From the NCBI RefSeq assembly GCF_006088715.1, contig NZ_CP030772.1:682001-746000 (forward strand): DNA of 64,000 bases. Direction: 5' to 3'. Origin of the DNA: Streptomyces sp. YIM 121038 (GTDB taxonomy: Bacteria > Actinomycetota > Actinomycetes > Streptomycetales > Streptomycetaceae). Shown here piece after piece: positions 44,154 to 53,348 of the stretch (positions within the stretch are counted from its first letter, which is position 1; each line of letters opens with the position of its first letter). The notes beneath the pieces are model-generated. The model did not search any database. It worked only from the letters and a program-made list of their open reading frames with translations, and was not told the origin of the DNA. Position numbers and translations under genes: made by a program.

Positions 44154-45758
44154 GGGTGCAGGTTCGCGGCTCATACAAGATTTTCGTGAGCGTTGATCGT
44201 CCATGGGTCGTCGGTGGCGTCTGGGGGTGGGGTGCGGCGGGTTTGGGCCATGAGTAGGACTCGCTTGCGCAGGAGGCGGATGCCAGCACGGTCGGCCATC
44301 TGCCTCTTGAGCAATTTCAGATCCGTGATCCTTCCCTCGGTGACGCCCGGGCTGTAGGGCAGGGTCACGGCCGCGGTGACCGCGTCGAGGTCGTTTGAGT
44401 AACCCCGCGGTGAAGCTGACCAGTTGGGCGATGCCGCGGGTACGGGCCCGGCGGATCCAGTCGCCAAGCTGCGCGGGGCGCTGTTTGCTGAAAACCGTCG
44501 TGAAGGCGCGGATGATCTGGTGGGTCGTGTGCAGCGTTGGAGAAGCTCCTTGGCGAAGACGCGCTGGTCCTCGTTCAGGCGGTCGGGGCGGCTCATCAGC
44601 AGGCGGGAGACCTCGAAGGCGCTGCGGGCTGGAGCGGGAGGGGACAGGCCGGCATCCAGGGCTTCACGGTGGTCGGTGACGTAGAGGCGGACGGTGGACT
44701 CGCTGCCCTTGAAGCCGCGCGGCGTGCTGTCAGGTGTCCGCGCGGGCGAGGCAGCGGACTACGTTGCGGTCCAGGTCCAGGTGGCGGGTGATGGCGCGCA
44801 GGGCCATGCCCTGCTCCAGCAGCCAGTGGACCTCGGTGTGGTTGTGGCGGACGCGGGCGGCTGTGCGGCCCCCGAGGTGGCGCGGTGCGGTGGTGTGTGC
44901 CGCGGGGCCGGGCAGGCAGCCGCGGTGGGCCGCGACCACTTCGTAGACCTTGCGGCCGAGCCCCTGCCACAGGTGAAAGCGGTCGCTGACCTGGACAATC
45001 TGCGGGGAGGCGGCGGTGATTGCACCGTGGTAGACCGCCGAGCCGCCCCGGCACACGGTGCGGACGTGTGGGTGCGCGCGCAGCCAGTCGGTCAGCGGCT
45101 CACGGTCGCGGGTGTCCCAGGCGTCCAGGGGCAGTCGGCTCTCCACGTCGGCGATGAGAGTGCCGTAGCGGCGGGAGCGGCACAGGGCGAAGTCATCCGC
45201 GGCCGCTCCCCGCACGGACGGTGGCGTTGGGGCGGGCGATCTCATCAGGCAGCCTAGCAGGGCCGCCCAGCTCAGGTACTGGTGCAGGAGCCGGGTGTCG
45301 GCCATGCCGGCCAGCACCGTGACCACGGCGATGACGATCGCCTGCAGCCCCGGAGTGCGGCTCTGGTAGCGCACGGTGAGCCCGTCGACCTGCTCGACGA
45401 ACGTGACCTTCACACACTGCGGATTCCCGCAGTACAGCCGGCGCACCGACAGGTCGATCCGCACCGGGCGGCCGCCGACCGCCTCGTCCGCGACATGCCG
45501 CACATACCGGCCCCAGTCCGCTACCGTTCCGCACCCCGGACAGACGACGGGACTGCCTCGCGTGTGCGCGGTGATGGCCAGCACGTCATCGGCCACCGCG
45601 ACCGACTCGACTGCCACCGGCGCCAGTTGAGGAAGCAGCAGCAACAGCGTCTCGTCACACAGCTCCAGCATCCCGCCGAGCGCGTTTGGTGTCACGCCCT
45701 GCCGACAGCCAAGTGATCAACGCTCGCGAAAAACTTGTATGAGCCGAGAGCCGCACCC
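44154..45758 (-). mobile_element. ISL3-family element (copy 2)
   Basis: Inverted ends share GGGTGC, a short divergent spacer, then GGCTCATACAAG(A/T)TTTTCG(T/C)GAGCGTTGATC. The 8-bp flanks do not match, so one side has been rearranged after insertion. Confidence 0.75.
44171..45695 (-). pseudogene. ISL3-family transposase (copy 2), interrupted frame
   Basis: Zinc part VVCPGCGTVADWGRYVRHVADEAVGGRPVRIDLSVRRLYCGNPQCVKVTFVEQVDGLTVRYQSRTP; core AAADDFALCRSRRYGTLIADVESRLPLD (first Asp region), RTVCRGGSAVYHGAI where the usual R-D reads RG-GS, and QVSDRFHLWQGL. A stop after RCLARADT and later shifts separate the C-terminus (SNDLDAVTAAVTLPYSPGVTEGRITDLKLLKRQMADRAGIRLLRKRVLL). Related to, but clearly diverged from, ISL3 copy 1. 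Confidence 0.85.
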
Positions 45759-45916
45759 ATGGCTGACTCATCGCCGGACGGGTGCAGACCGGCCAGAGGA
45801 GCTCAGCTCCACTACGGTAAAAAGGGTGAAGAAGGTAAAGCATGATAGATCCTGAAAGCATAGCAAGTAGATATTTTTGTCTTAATGGTATACTGCATCC
45901 CGATAGGGGGCCTTTG

Positions 45917-46633
45917 GTGTCGTTGGCGATACTGCTGGTTGAGGATGATGAGGCGATTCGGCGCTCGGTTCAGTTGGCGTTGGAGCGTTATGGCTACGCC
46001 GTGGCCGTGGCGGGTGACGGTCTCAGTGCGCTGGAGCTGTTCCGGCAGGACGCATACGATCTGCTGATCTTGGATGTGATGCTGCCCGAGTTGGACGGCA
46101 TCGGGTTGTGCCGCTGGGTCCGGGAGTCCAGCCAGGTGCCGGTCCTAATGATGTCCGCTCGTGGGGACGCGTTGGATGTCGTCTCGGGCTTGGAGGCAGG
46201 CGCCGATGACTACGTGGTCAAACCAGTCGATACCGCAGTGTTGGTGGCCAGGATCCGCTCTCTGCTCCGCCGAGCCAACCTCACCTCTCACGTGTCCGTC
46301 ACCGAGCTTGAGCAGAGCTCGGACGCAGATTCCACCCCTGGTTCTGATGTGCTGGTCTTCGGCGACCTAAGCGTGGACAGGCTGGGGATGGAGGTGCGTT
46401 TGCGCGGCGCGCGGATAGCGTTGACTCCGACGGAGTTGCGGGTGCTACTGGAGTTCGCGGCGCAGCCGGGAACAGTGCTGAGCCGTCAAGTGCTGCTACG
46501 TGAGGTGTGGGACTACGACTGGGAAGGCGATATCCGGGTGGTCGACCTGTGCGTGCAGCGACTGCGGAAAAAGATCGGTGCCGGACAGATTGAGACGGTC
46601 CGGGGATTCGGCTATAAGCTGCGCCGAGCATGA
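45917..46633 (+). CDS. OmpR/CseB-like response regulator
   Basis: 238 aa. Receiver domain: AILLVEDDEAIRRSVQLALERYGY with the acidic pair, phospho-acceptor Asp at about residue 53 in LLILDVMLPELDG, Ser/Thr in MMSARGDALDVVSGLEAGADDYVVKP with the conserved Lys. Effector domain: LTPTELRVLLEFAAQPGTVLSRQVLLREVWDYD, DLCVQRLRKKIG and IETVRGFGYKLRR, a winged helix. The start is GTG 45917 behind GATAGGGGG; an in-frame ATG at 45842 would add an unrelated leader. A TATACT hexamer at 45889-45894 in a locally AT-rich stretch may be the -10 box. It overlaps the sensor kinase gene by 4 bp. Closest pattern is CseB, the cell-envelope stress regulator. Confidence 0.92.
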   Translation: MSLAILLVEDDEAIRRSVQLALERYGYAVAVAGDGLSALELFRQDAYDLLILDVMLPELDGIGLCRWVRESSQVPVLMMSARGDALDVVSGLEAGADDYVVKPVDTAVLVARIRSLLRRANLTSHVSVTELEQSSDADSTPGSDVLVFGDLSVDRLGMEVRLRGARIALTPTELRVLLEFAAQPGTVLSRQVLLREVWDYDWEGDIRVVDLCVQRLRKKIGAGQIETVRGFGYKLRRA

Positions 46634-47865
46634 GGGGCCTACTGAGTCCGGCTAGGCTGTCATTGCGCTGGCAGATCGCCGCGCTGGTGACCATCTCATG
46701 CTGCGCGGTGTCAGTCGTGGTTGGGATATTGGTGCACGACACTACGCAGGCCCGCTCGCTCAATGAGTACCGGATCAGGGCCGAGGAGCAGTTGGAGAGC
46801 GCTCTTGAGGCACACGCACGCGGCGAGGAGAAGCCGGGTGCCGAACTCGAAGACCCCGCAGGCATCTTCGAGGAATTGCGAGGGGCAAGCACAGGGAGCC
46901 CGGCCACCTGGCATGACCAGCGCAACCCGCAGGAGCCTCGGATGTGGGCGGCCGAGCCAGCCGGTGACCAGGTGATGGTTGTGTCGGTTGACATGACCTA
47001 TGACCGTCTGGCTCGGGATGGTTTGGACCGGGACATGGTCAAGGCCGTGCTGGTCGCCCTGGCCATCGTTGCGCCCCTGGCCGCGCTAGTGGCCGAGCTT
47101 TTGAACCGGCGCTTGCGGCGCGTCGCAGCGACCGCGCGCCGGATCACCGCCGGAGCCTTGGAGGCCCGTATCGGAGCCAAGAGCCCCCTCTGCGATGAGA
47201 TCAGCGACATCTCTGCTGCCCTTGACACCATGGTAGCCGCACTCCAGCGGCGCCTGCTGAGCGAACAGCGGTTCACCGCGGACGTCGCCCACGAGCTGCG
47301 CACTCCGCTGATGGGCCTGGTCACCTCGGCAGGGCTTCTTCCTGAATGTGAGGCCACCGAGTTGGTACGGGGTCGGGTCCGGGTGCTGCGGAAGCTGGTG
47401 GAGGACCTGCTGGAGATCTCCCGGCTGGACGCGGGCGCCGAACAAGCCCATCTCGTCGAGGTATCGCTGCGGGAGGTCGTGCGGGACTGCGTTGCCCGTA
47501 CCGGATACCGGGCCCGTGTGAAGGCCGTAGGTACCGCGGTTGTCGAGACGGACCCGCGCCGCCTCGACCGGATCATCGCCAACCTCGTGGTCAACGCTCA
47601 CCGGCACGGCAGCCCGCCCGTGGAGGTGACTGTGCACGGCACGAGCGTGGTGGTCCGCGATCATGGTCCGGGCTTCCCCGAGGCAGTGCGGGAAGGAGGA
47701 CCACAACGCTTCCGCACCGGTGCGGCTGAGCGCGGGAACGGACACGGGCTGGGGCTGACGATCGCTCTGGGGCAGGCGCTGGTCCTCGGAGCGAACCTTA
47801 CCTTCACCAATGCCCCCGGCGGCGGCGCCACCGCCACGCTCCACCTCACACCCGGACACCACTAG
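46630..47865 (+). CDS. membrane sensor histidine kinase (CseC-like)
   Basis: 411 aa. TM1 about 14-36 and TM2 about 139-157 enclose a short extracytoplasmic domain of about 100 residues. A HAMP follows (NRRLRRVAATARRITAGALEARIGAKSPLCDEISDISAALDTM). The H box is FTADVAHELRTPL with His at about 221, the N box DRIIANLVVNAHRHG, G boxes VRDHGPGFP and GNGHGLGLTIA. It is translationally coupled to the regulator (ATGA). The stop TAG sits exactly at the left boundary of the IS5 element: the TA is the IS target and the G is supplied by the element, as it would be by the original CTAG. The signal sensed is unknown; envelope stress is a guess from the CseC resemblance. Confidence 0.92.
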   Translation: MRGLLSPARLSLRWQIAALVTISCCAVSVVVGILVHDTTQARSLNEYRIRAEEQLESALEAHARGEEKPGAELEDPAGIFEELRGASTGSPATWHDQRNPQEPRMWAAEPAGDQVMVVSVDMTYDRLARDGLDRDMVKAVLVALAIVAPLAALVAELLNRRLRRVAATARRITAGALEARIGAKSPLCDEISDISAALDTMVAALQRRLLSEQRFTADVAHELRTPLMGLVTSAGLLPECEATELVRGRVRVLRKLVEDLLEISRLDAGAEQAHLVEVSLREVVRDCVARTGYRARVKAVGTAVVETDPRRLDRIIANLVVNAHRHGSPPVEVTVHGTSVVVRDHGPGFPEAVREGGPQRFRTGAAERGNGHGLGLTIALGQALVLGANLTFTNAPGGGATATLHLTPGHH

Positions 47866-48868
47866 GCACTGTTTCTCGGATCACGTGCGAAGCCAGATGG
47901 CGAGGGCTGCGAGGGTGATGGTGCCGAGGTAGATGTAGCCGCGTTTCTCGTAGCGGGTTGCGACGGCGCGGAAGCCCTTGAGGCGGTTGATGGCCCGTTC
48001 AACGGTGTTGCGCTTCTTGTAACGCTCGCTGTCGAATCCGGTGGGCCGACCGCCGCGGGAACCTCGGTTTCGCCGGTGTCTTTGCTGGTCGAGGCGTTCG
48101 GGGATGGTGTGCCGGATTCCGCGTCGTCGCAGGTAACGGCGGTTCTTCCGGGACGTGTAGGCCTTGTCGGCCAGCACGTGATCGGGGCGGCTCCGTGGCC
48201 GCCCAACTCCGCTGCGGGGCACGGAAATCTGGCTCAGCACCCGCTCGAACTGAGGCCCGTCACCGTAGTGTCCGGGTGTCAGGACAAAGGTGAGGGGTCT
48301 GCATCGTCCGTCGGCAGCGAGGTGGATTTTGGTGGTGAACCCGCCGCGGGAACGTCCCAGGCATTCGCCGAGCGGACCACCTCCTCCAGCCGGACGACCA
48401 GTTTCCGCACCACCGGATCGACCTGGTTCGTACCCCGCCCCGCCCCCTTTTGAGGGGGCGGGGCCGAGGGGGCTTTCCTCGCGCCGGCAGCATGCTGGTG
48501 CGCCCGCACCGTGGTGGAGTCCACCGAGATGTCCCAGTCGATCCGGCCCTCTGCGTCCTCGGCCGCCTGGGCGCGAGACAGCAGCATCGCCCACGTTCCG
48601 TCCGCCGACCAGCGGCGATGACGTTTGTAGACCGTCTCCCACGGTCCGAACCGCTCCGGCAGGTCCCGCCACTGCACACCCGTCCGCACCCGATACAACA
48701 CCCCGTTGATCACCCGCCGATGGTCACTCCACCGGCCTCCACGCGCACCACCACGAGGCAGGAGCGACTCCAGGCGATCCCACTCCGCATTCGTCAAATC
48801 CCCACGACCCATACACCCAGCCTGACCCCAACACCCATGTCACGTCAGGAGATCCGAGAAACAGTGCC
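47865..48868 (-). mobile_element. IS5-family element (IS1031-like group)
   Basis: Ends GGCACTGTTTCTCGGATC and GATC-CGAGAAACAGTGCC are perfect inverted repeats flanked by TA (47863-47864 and 48869-48870). It is inserted at the kinase stop codon, and its right TA is the centre of the CTAG used by the next IS701 element. Confidence 0.9.
47881..48812 (-). CDS. IS5-family transposase, two overlapping frames
   Basis: First frame: DLTNAEWDRLESLLPRGG, GGRWSDHRRVINGVLYRVRTGVQWRDLPERFGPWETVYKRHRRWSADGTW, WDISVDSTTVRAHQHAAGA (first Asp). Second frame: GECLGRSRGGFTTKIHLAADGRCRPL, HVLADKAYTSRKNRRYLRRRGIRHTIPE (second Asp), NTVERAINRLKGFRAVATRYEKR (Glu). The overlap suggests the programmed frameshift common in this group, though a simple indel in the C/A/G runs near 48450 is also possible. 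Confidence 0.86.
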
Positions 48869-48871
48869 TAG

Positions 48872-50445
48872 TACTCCAGCAGCGGTTCGCTATCTGGCCT
48901 GGTCGAAGGCGTCGTCGGGAGTGTAGTGGTTTGGTCGTGGGTCGGGGGTGGTCTGGCCGGACCGCCCCTCCAACGTGTGGAGTCGTCGCTGGTAGTGGCA
49001 GCGGCGGGAGACGGCCTGGTGTCTGCGGCGCCAGCGAGACCAGTTCAGAGCGTGCGTGCGAAGCGGCCGCCCGGTTTGGCGGTTCGGGCCGAGGCGAAGT
49101 GCCAGGAGCCGGCGGACTTCTGCCACGGTGAGCGGAGCCAGGGTGCCGGAAGCGTTTCTGCACCCCCCTTTCCCGCCGCGTCGGCTGCCATGACCGCGAG
49201 GTAGGCGTGAGCGAGCATGGCCAGGGTGATGTGCCGGAACCAGCCGACGTAGCGGCGGACCTCGTACTGGTCCAGGCCGCACTCGTTCTTTGCCGCCTGG
49301 AAGCACTCCTCGATCTGCCAGCGCATCCCGGCGATCCTCACCAGGTCGGCCACTGTGGTCTCCCGCGGTGCGTAGGCGAGGAAGTAGGCGATCTCCTGGG
49401 ACTTGCTGATGCTGCGGCGGGCCAGTGCCCAGCGTCGGCGTACGGGGGCCTCGCCCTGGCAGTCGAACTCGGCCACCGTGGGCAGCTCCAGTGCCGCCCA
49501 GTGGTAGCGCCTTGGTCCTTTGGCGCCGTCACCGCACGAGATCGTCTCCCACGCCTCGCCGGGGGCCTGGGCAAACAGGTAGTCGATGCGCGGGCCGAAG
49601 ACCTGCTGGGACTTGGGCACTGCGAGCACGTAGCCGAGGCCGGACTGCTCGATCAGGCGACGAAAGCGTCCCTCCTGCCCGTAGGCGGAGTCCGCAGCCA
49701 CCCACGCAAGAGGGAGATCCGAGGCCAGAGCACGCAGCACCAGGCGCTTGGCCAGCTCGCCCTTCGTGGCGAAGCCTCGTTCGTCGGGGACCTTCGCCGC
49801 CCGGCAGCGTTCCCGGTCCTCCGTCCAGGACTTGGGCAGGTAGAGCTCCTGGTCCACCAGGGCGCGGCCGCGGGTGGTGGCGTAGGCGGCGAAGACGCCG
49901 ATCTGGCAGTTCTCGGTGCGGCCGGCGGTGCCGGAGTACTGACGCTGCACCCCGGCGGAGGTGGTGCCCTTCTTGACGAAGCCGGTGTCATCGATGACGA
50001 GCACCCCGCCGTCTACGCCGAGGTGCTCGGCGACGTATGCCTGAAGGTCGTCGCGGACGTCGTCGGCATCCCAGTTCGCCGCGTTCAGCAGCCGCTGGAA
50101 GCCATCAGGGGTGTGGTGCCCGGCGAACTCGGCCAGCTGCCAGCCGTTTTTACGGCTGACGGGAGCGAGAAGCCCCCGCACATAGTCCCGCATCCGACGC
50201 CGCAGGTCCGCGCGGCCGAAGCGGTGGCCAATGCGCAAGAAGAGAGTGTCGAGTTCCCGCTCCCAGGTCACGTCCGCATGCTCGTCGATCACCTTGGAAG
50301 GCTGTCGGCACCGGAGTCGGCCAGCCAAATCCTGACCCACACGTGGGAGGGGCGGTCCGGCCAGACCACCCCCGACCCACGACCAAACCACTACACTCCC
50401 GACGACGCCTTCGACCAGGCCAGATAGCGAACCGCTGCTGGAGTA
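48872..50445 (-). mobile_element. IS701-family element, copy 2
   Basis: Inverted repeats of roughly 100 bp start TACTCCAGCAGCGGTTCGCT; CTAG brackets the element (48868-48871 and 50446-50449). It differs in sequence from copy 1 but is organised the same way. Confidence 0.9.
48890..50292 (-). CDS. IS701-family transposase (copy 2), -1 frame change near the C-terminus
   Basis: From GTG 50292: WERELDTLFLRIGHRFGRADLRRRMRDYVRGLLAPVSRKNGWQLAEFAGH, VLVIDDTGFVKKG (first Asp), SAGVQRQYSGTAGRTENCQIGVFAAYATTRGRALVDQELYLPKSW, WVAADSAYGQEGRFR (second Asp), MRWQIEECFQAAKNECGLDQYEVRRYVGWFRHITLAMLAHAY (Glu). At GGGAAAGGGGGGTGC (about 49160-49175) the conserved LAPLTVAEVRRLLA tail lies in the -1 frame and ends at 48890; the zero frame goes to 49045. 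Same position and direction of shift as copy 1. Confidence 0.9.
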
Positions 50446-50874
50446 CTAGCCCTTGCCCTGTACGTCACCCACGATCACGTGGACGCCGTGCGAGGAAGCC
50501 ACGACCTCGTACAGGTCACCGCCTGCCCGTGCGCCGGCGACGGCGGACATGTAGGAGACCGCCACCTGCAGGGGGCCCGCGGTGCGTGGCGCGGCAGTAC
50601 CCGTTGGGTGACCTCCGCGATGGAGCGCATGGTGGCGAGTTCCGCCTCGCGTCTGCCGCGCATTACTGCGGCTGTGACGCCGGCTGCGGTGACGCCGCCG
50701 ACGGACGCCAGTGCCGTGTAGCCGGGGCGCGAGTCGAACAGTCCGTCGTAGATCCCCAGCGCCGTGCGGAGCAGCAGGGCCACCGCACCGATCGCCGCTG
50801 TACGTCGCCAGGTGCCGACCAGCCCGGCGAACGCGGGCCCGAGCGAGACCAGCGGCAGGAAGCCCACCCCCGGA
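50446..50874 (-). pseudogene. SpoIIE-type (PPM) protein phosphatase, truncated
   Basis: FLPLVSLGPAFAGLVGTW, IGAVALLLRTALGIYDGLFD and TALASVGGVTAAGVTAAVM are membrane segments, followed by MRSIAEVTQRVL and, after a one-base break, LQVAVSYMSAVAGARAGGDLYEVVASSHGVHVIVGDVQGKG. GGDLYE and GDVQGKG are the metal-binding motifs of SpoIIE phosphatases. The IS701 insertion at CTAG supplies an immediate stop and removes the rest. Confidence 0.85.
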
Positions 50875-51348
50875 CTAGTGTCCAGGGGAGGCAGCAGGGG
50901 AGGAGCCGGTGGGCAGCAGGCCGAGGGAGTGCGCCAGCCCGTACTCGTCGGCGAAGAACCACGCCTCCGCGACCTTGCCGTCCACCAGGCGCCAGATGCC
51001 GAGCTCAAGGACGCGCAGGCGCCTGCCGGTCGGCTCGACGCCGAACAGCGGTCCGGTGTGGGTGCCTTGGATCGTCCACACCGCCCAGACGCGGTCCCCT
51101 CGGGCGATGATGTCCTCGATCCGGTCCCGCCGGTCCGCGATGGACCCGGCCGTGTAGCCGGTGCCGTCGGTGAAGCCGCCGAGCGCGGCCAGATGGGCCA
51201 TGCCGTGGCGGTGCACCCGGTAGCCGGGGGCGAAGAACGCCGCCCGGCCCTCGACGGTGGCGCGGCGCAGCGCCAGGACCGTGTCGAGGTTGCGGTGCTC
51301 CTCCGGAGTGTGCGGGCCTGGCCCCGCCGGGCCCACCAGGGAAGTCAC
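50875..51348 (-). CDS. SnoaL-like (NTF2-fold) ester cyclase/hydrolase family protein
   Basis: 157 aa. YRVHRHGMAHLAALGGFTDGTGYTAGSIADRRDRIEDIIARGDRVWAVWTIQGTHTGPLFGVEPTGRRLRVLELGIWRLVDGKVAEAWFFADEYGLAHSLGLL has the SnoaL layout: helical start, D-R-V-A/W strand, GxxFGxxPTGR loop and the closing W-F-x-D-xxxLxxQLG. The His/Asp residues that act in polyketide cyclases are only partly conserved, so it may be a hydrolase or a binding protein. It is the last gene of the transporter operon, 6 bp after the substrate-binding protein, which ties it to handling of the imported compound. Confidence 0.83.
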   Translation of the reverse strand: MTSLVGPAGPGPHTPEEHRNLDTVLALRRATVEGRAAFFAPGYRVHRHGMAHLAALGGFTDGTGYTAGSIADRRDRIEDIIARGDRVWAVWTIQGTHTGPLFGVEPTGRRLRVLELGIWRLVDGKVAEAWFFADEYGLAHSLGLLPTGSSPAASPGH

Positions 51349-51354
51349 GGGCCC

Positions 51355-52383
51355 CTACCTCCCCGCCGCGAAGTAGCCGGACACGTCTATCGGCCGCTCC
51401 GCCAGGCCGTAACTGTGCATCGCCGAGGCGATGCGCCGCACCAGCGGCCGTACGGTGGCGGTGTCCTGCCGCTCCAGGTACCGGTTGATGACGACGTCAG
51501 CGGCGACGTCCGCGTCCGTGCCCGTGAATGTGGGCAGCAGCTTCCGCACCTCGTCGGGGTGCGTGTTGGCGTACCGCGTCGCCTTGTTGAGGGCCGTGCG
51601 GAAGGCGCTGATCTCCTTGGGGTGTGCCTTGGCGAAGGCGGAGGTCACCAGGTAGCCGCCGACCGGGTAGCCCTTGAGCTCGCCGGTGTCGGTGTCGAAC
51701 ACGGACCGGGCGCCGAGCTTCTGGATCATCTGGGTGCGGAACGGCTCGCTGGTGCAGGTCGCCGCGACCTCGCCGGAGGACAGCACGTTGGCGTGCTCGG
51801 GCGGAGAGACTGGAGTGAACTCGATGGCGTCGGTGGGCAGTCCGCGCGCCGTCAGCTCCGCGCGGACGTTGAGGATGCACACGGTCGTCGGCGCGAGCAC
51901 GGCGAGCTTCTCCCCCTTGAGGTCGGCGAGGTCACGGGCCTTGGACGCGCGGGGGACCAGGACCTGCTGGTTGCCGTGCGTCGCGGTGTCGGTGACTGCG
52001 ACCAGGCGTACGTCGATGCCTTTGCTGTACGCGGTGAGGCCGCCCACCGAGTTCGCCCACGCCATGTCGACCTGACCGCCGACCACCGCCTCCACCGTGC
52101 TGCCCGAGCCCAGGTCCGCCTCGGGCTTCACGGTGAGGCCCGAGGCCTTGAAGTAGCCCTTCTTCAGGGCGATGTGGAGGGGGACGTTGCTGACGTTGGT
52201 GGGGTAGGTGACGCGGATGACGGTACGGCCCGCGTCGTCCTTCGCGGCCTTCGCGTCCCCGCCGCCGCACGCGGCGAGCAGCGCCAGGGCACAGGCTGCG
52301 GCGGTGCCGGTGAGGGCGGGGGCGGGGACGCGAAGGCGGGCGTATGGGGTGATGTGGCGGCGGAGGGAGGGAGAGTGGGGCAT
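51355..52383 (-). CDS. ABC transporter substrate-binding lipoprotein (SsuA/THI5-like)
   Basis: 342 aa. Lipoprotein signal: basic start, ALTGTAAACALALLAACGGG with the lipobox Cys. The mature part begins VIRVTYPTNVSNVPLHIALKKGYFKASGLTVKPEADLGSGSTVEAVVGGQVDMAWANSVGGL, the NMT1/THI5-SsuA pattern for aliphatic sulfonates, nitrate, taurine or pyrimidine precursors, and continues APTTVCILNVRAELTARGLPTDAIEFTPVSPPEHANVLSSGEVAATCTSEPFRTQMIQ. It would sit outside the membrane and feed the two permeases. About 76 bp separate it from the ATPase gene and contain a 7-bp tandem repeat. Confidence 0.93.
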   Translation of the reverse strand: MPHSPSLRRHITPYARLRVPAPALTGTAAACALALLAACGGGDAKAAKDDAGRTVIRVTYPTNVSNVPLHIALKKGYFKASGLTVKPEADLGSGSTVEAVVGGQVDMAWANSVGGLTAYSKGIDVRLVAVTDTATHGNQQVLVPRASKARDLADLKGEKLAVLAPTTVCILNVRAELTARGLPTDAIEFTPVSPPEHANVLSSGEVAATCTSEPFRTQMIQKLGARSVFDTDTGELKGYPVGGYLVTSAFAKAHPKEISAFRTALNKATRYANTHPDEVRKLLPTFTGTDADVAADVVINRYLERQDTATVRPLVRRIASAMHSYGLAERPIDVSGYFAAGR

Positions 52384-52399
52384 GGGGGGCCCTTTCCGG

Positions 52400-52441
52400 G
52401 TGCGAGGTGCGAGGTGCGAGGTGCGGGGTGTGGGGTGCGGG
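52400..52441. repeat. six tandem 7-bp units (GTGCGAG/GTGCGGG)
   Basis: Three exact GTGCGAG units are followed by GTGCGGG, GTGTGGG and GTGCGGG, all in the gap between the ATPase and binding-protein genes. Possibly a slippage tract that tunes expression of the abundant binding protein. Confidence 0.75.
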
Positions 52442-52459
52442 GGTGTACGGGGCCTGGGT

Positions 52460-53266
52460 CTAGGACGGCACCGCGTCACGGGGCGGTACGGGAGCCGGGG
52501 CGGACGCCGTGCGGATGTGCTCGGCGACCAGGCGGCGCTGCCCGACGAACTCCGGCAGCGCCCTCGTCGTGATCTGGTCGCGGGCGTCCGGCAGGTCGAC
52601 GGTCAGCTCGGTGAGGACCGCGCCGGGCGAGCGGCGGAGCACCAGGACCCGGTCGGCGAGGTACACGGACTCGTCGATGTCGTGTGTGACGAAGAGGATC
52701 GTCATCCGCGACTCCTGGTGGACGCGGCGCGTCAGGTCCTCAAGCCCGGCCCGGGTCTGCGCGTCGACGGAGGCGAACGGCTCGTCCATCAACAGCACGC
52801 GCGGGCGGTACGCGAGCGCCCGGGCGATCGCCACCCGCTGCTGCATGCCGCCGGACAGCTGCCACGGATAGTGGTCCGCCCGGTCGGCGAGGCCCACGGA
52901 CGCGAGCGCCGCGGCCACCCGTTCCCGCCGCTCCGCACGGCGCAGACCGGCCGAGCGCAGCGGGAAGCCGACGTTCCGGCCGACGCGCATCCACGGGAAC
53001 AGCGACCGGCTGTAGTCCTGGAAGACCACGGCGAGACCGTCCGGCACGCCGTGGGCCCGCTGTCCGAGGACCCAGGCGCCGCCCGAGGTCGCGGGCAGCA
53101 GCCCCGCCACGCACTTCAGCAGTGTTGTCTTGCCGCAGCCGGACGGGCCCACCACGGAGAGGAGTTCGCCCTCGGCCACGTCGAAGGAGACGCCGCGCAG
53201 CGCTGTGTGCGCGGTCGGTCCCCTGCCGTACTCCTTGGTGAGGTCCCTGACCTCCACTGCGCTCAC
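52460..53266 (-). CDS. ABC transporter ATP-binding protein (SsuB-like)
   Basis: 268 aa. Walker A GPSGCGKTTLLKC, Q-loop VFQDYSRSLFPWMRVGRNV, signature LSGGMQQRVAIARAL, Walker B VLLMDEPFASVD and the switch His in FVTHDID. The nitrate/sulfonate/taurine subclass is indicated by LFPW and by the partners. It would drive import through the two permeases. It begins about 80 bp after the second permease gene. Confidence 0.94.
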   Translation of the reverse strand: MSAVEVRDLTKEYGRGPTAHTALRGVSFDVAEGELLSVVGPSGCGKTTLLKCVAGLLPATSGGAWVLGQRAHGVPDGLAVVFQDYSRSLFPWMRVGRNVGFPLRSAGLRRAERRERVAAALASVGLADRADHYPWQLSGGMQQRVAIARALAYRPRVLLMDEPFASVDAQTRAGLEDLTRRVHQESRMTILFVTHDIDESVYLADRVLVLRRSPGAVLTELTVDLPDARDQITTRALPEFVGQRRLVAEHIRTASAPAPVPPRDAVPS

Positions 53267-53348
53267 GGTCGTCCTCCTGCGGTCGGGGTGCGCGCGGTGC
53301 GAATCCGCGCGGCTCCGGGCGGCTTCGGGCGGTGGGGACGCGGACGGC

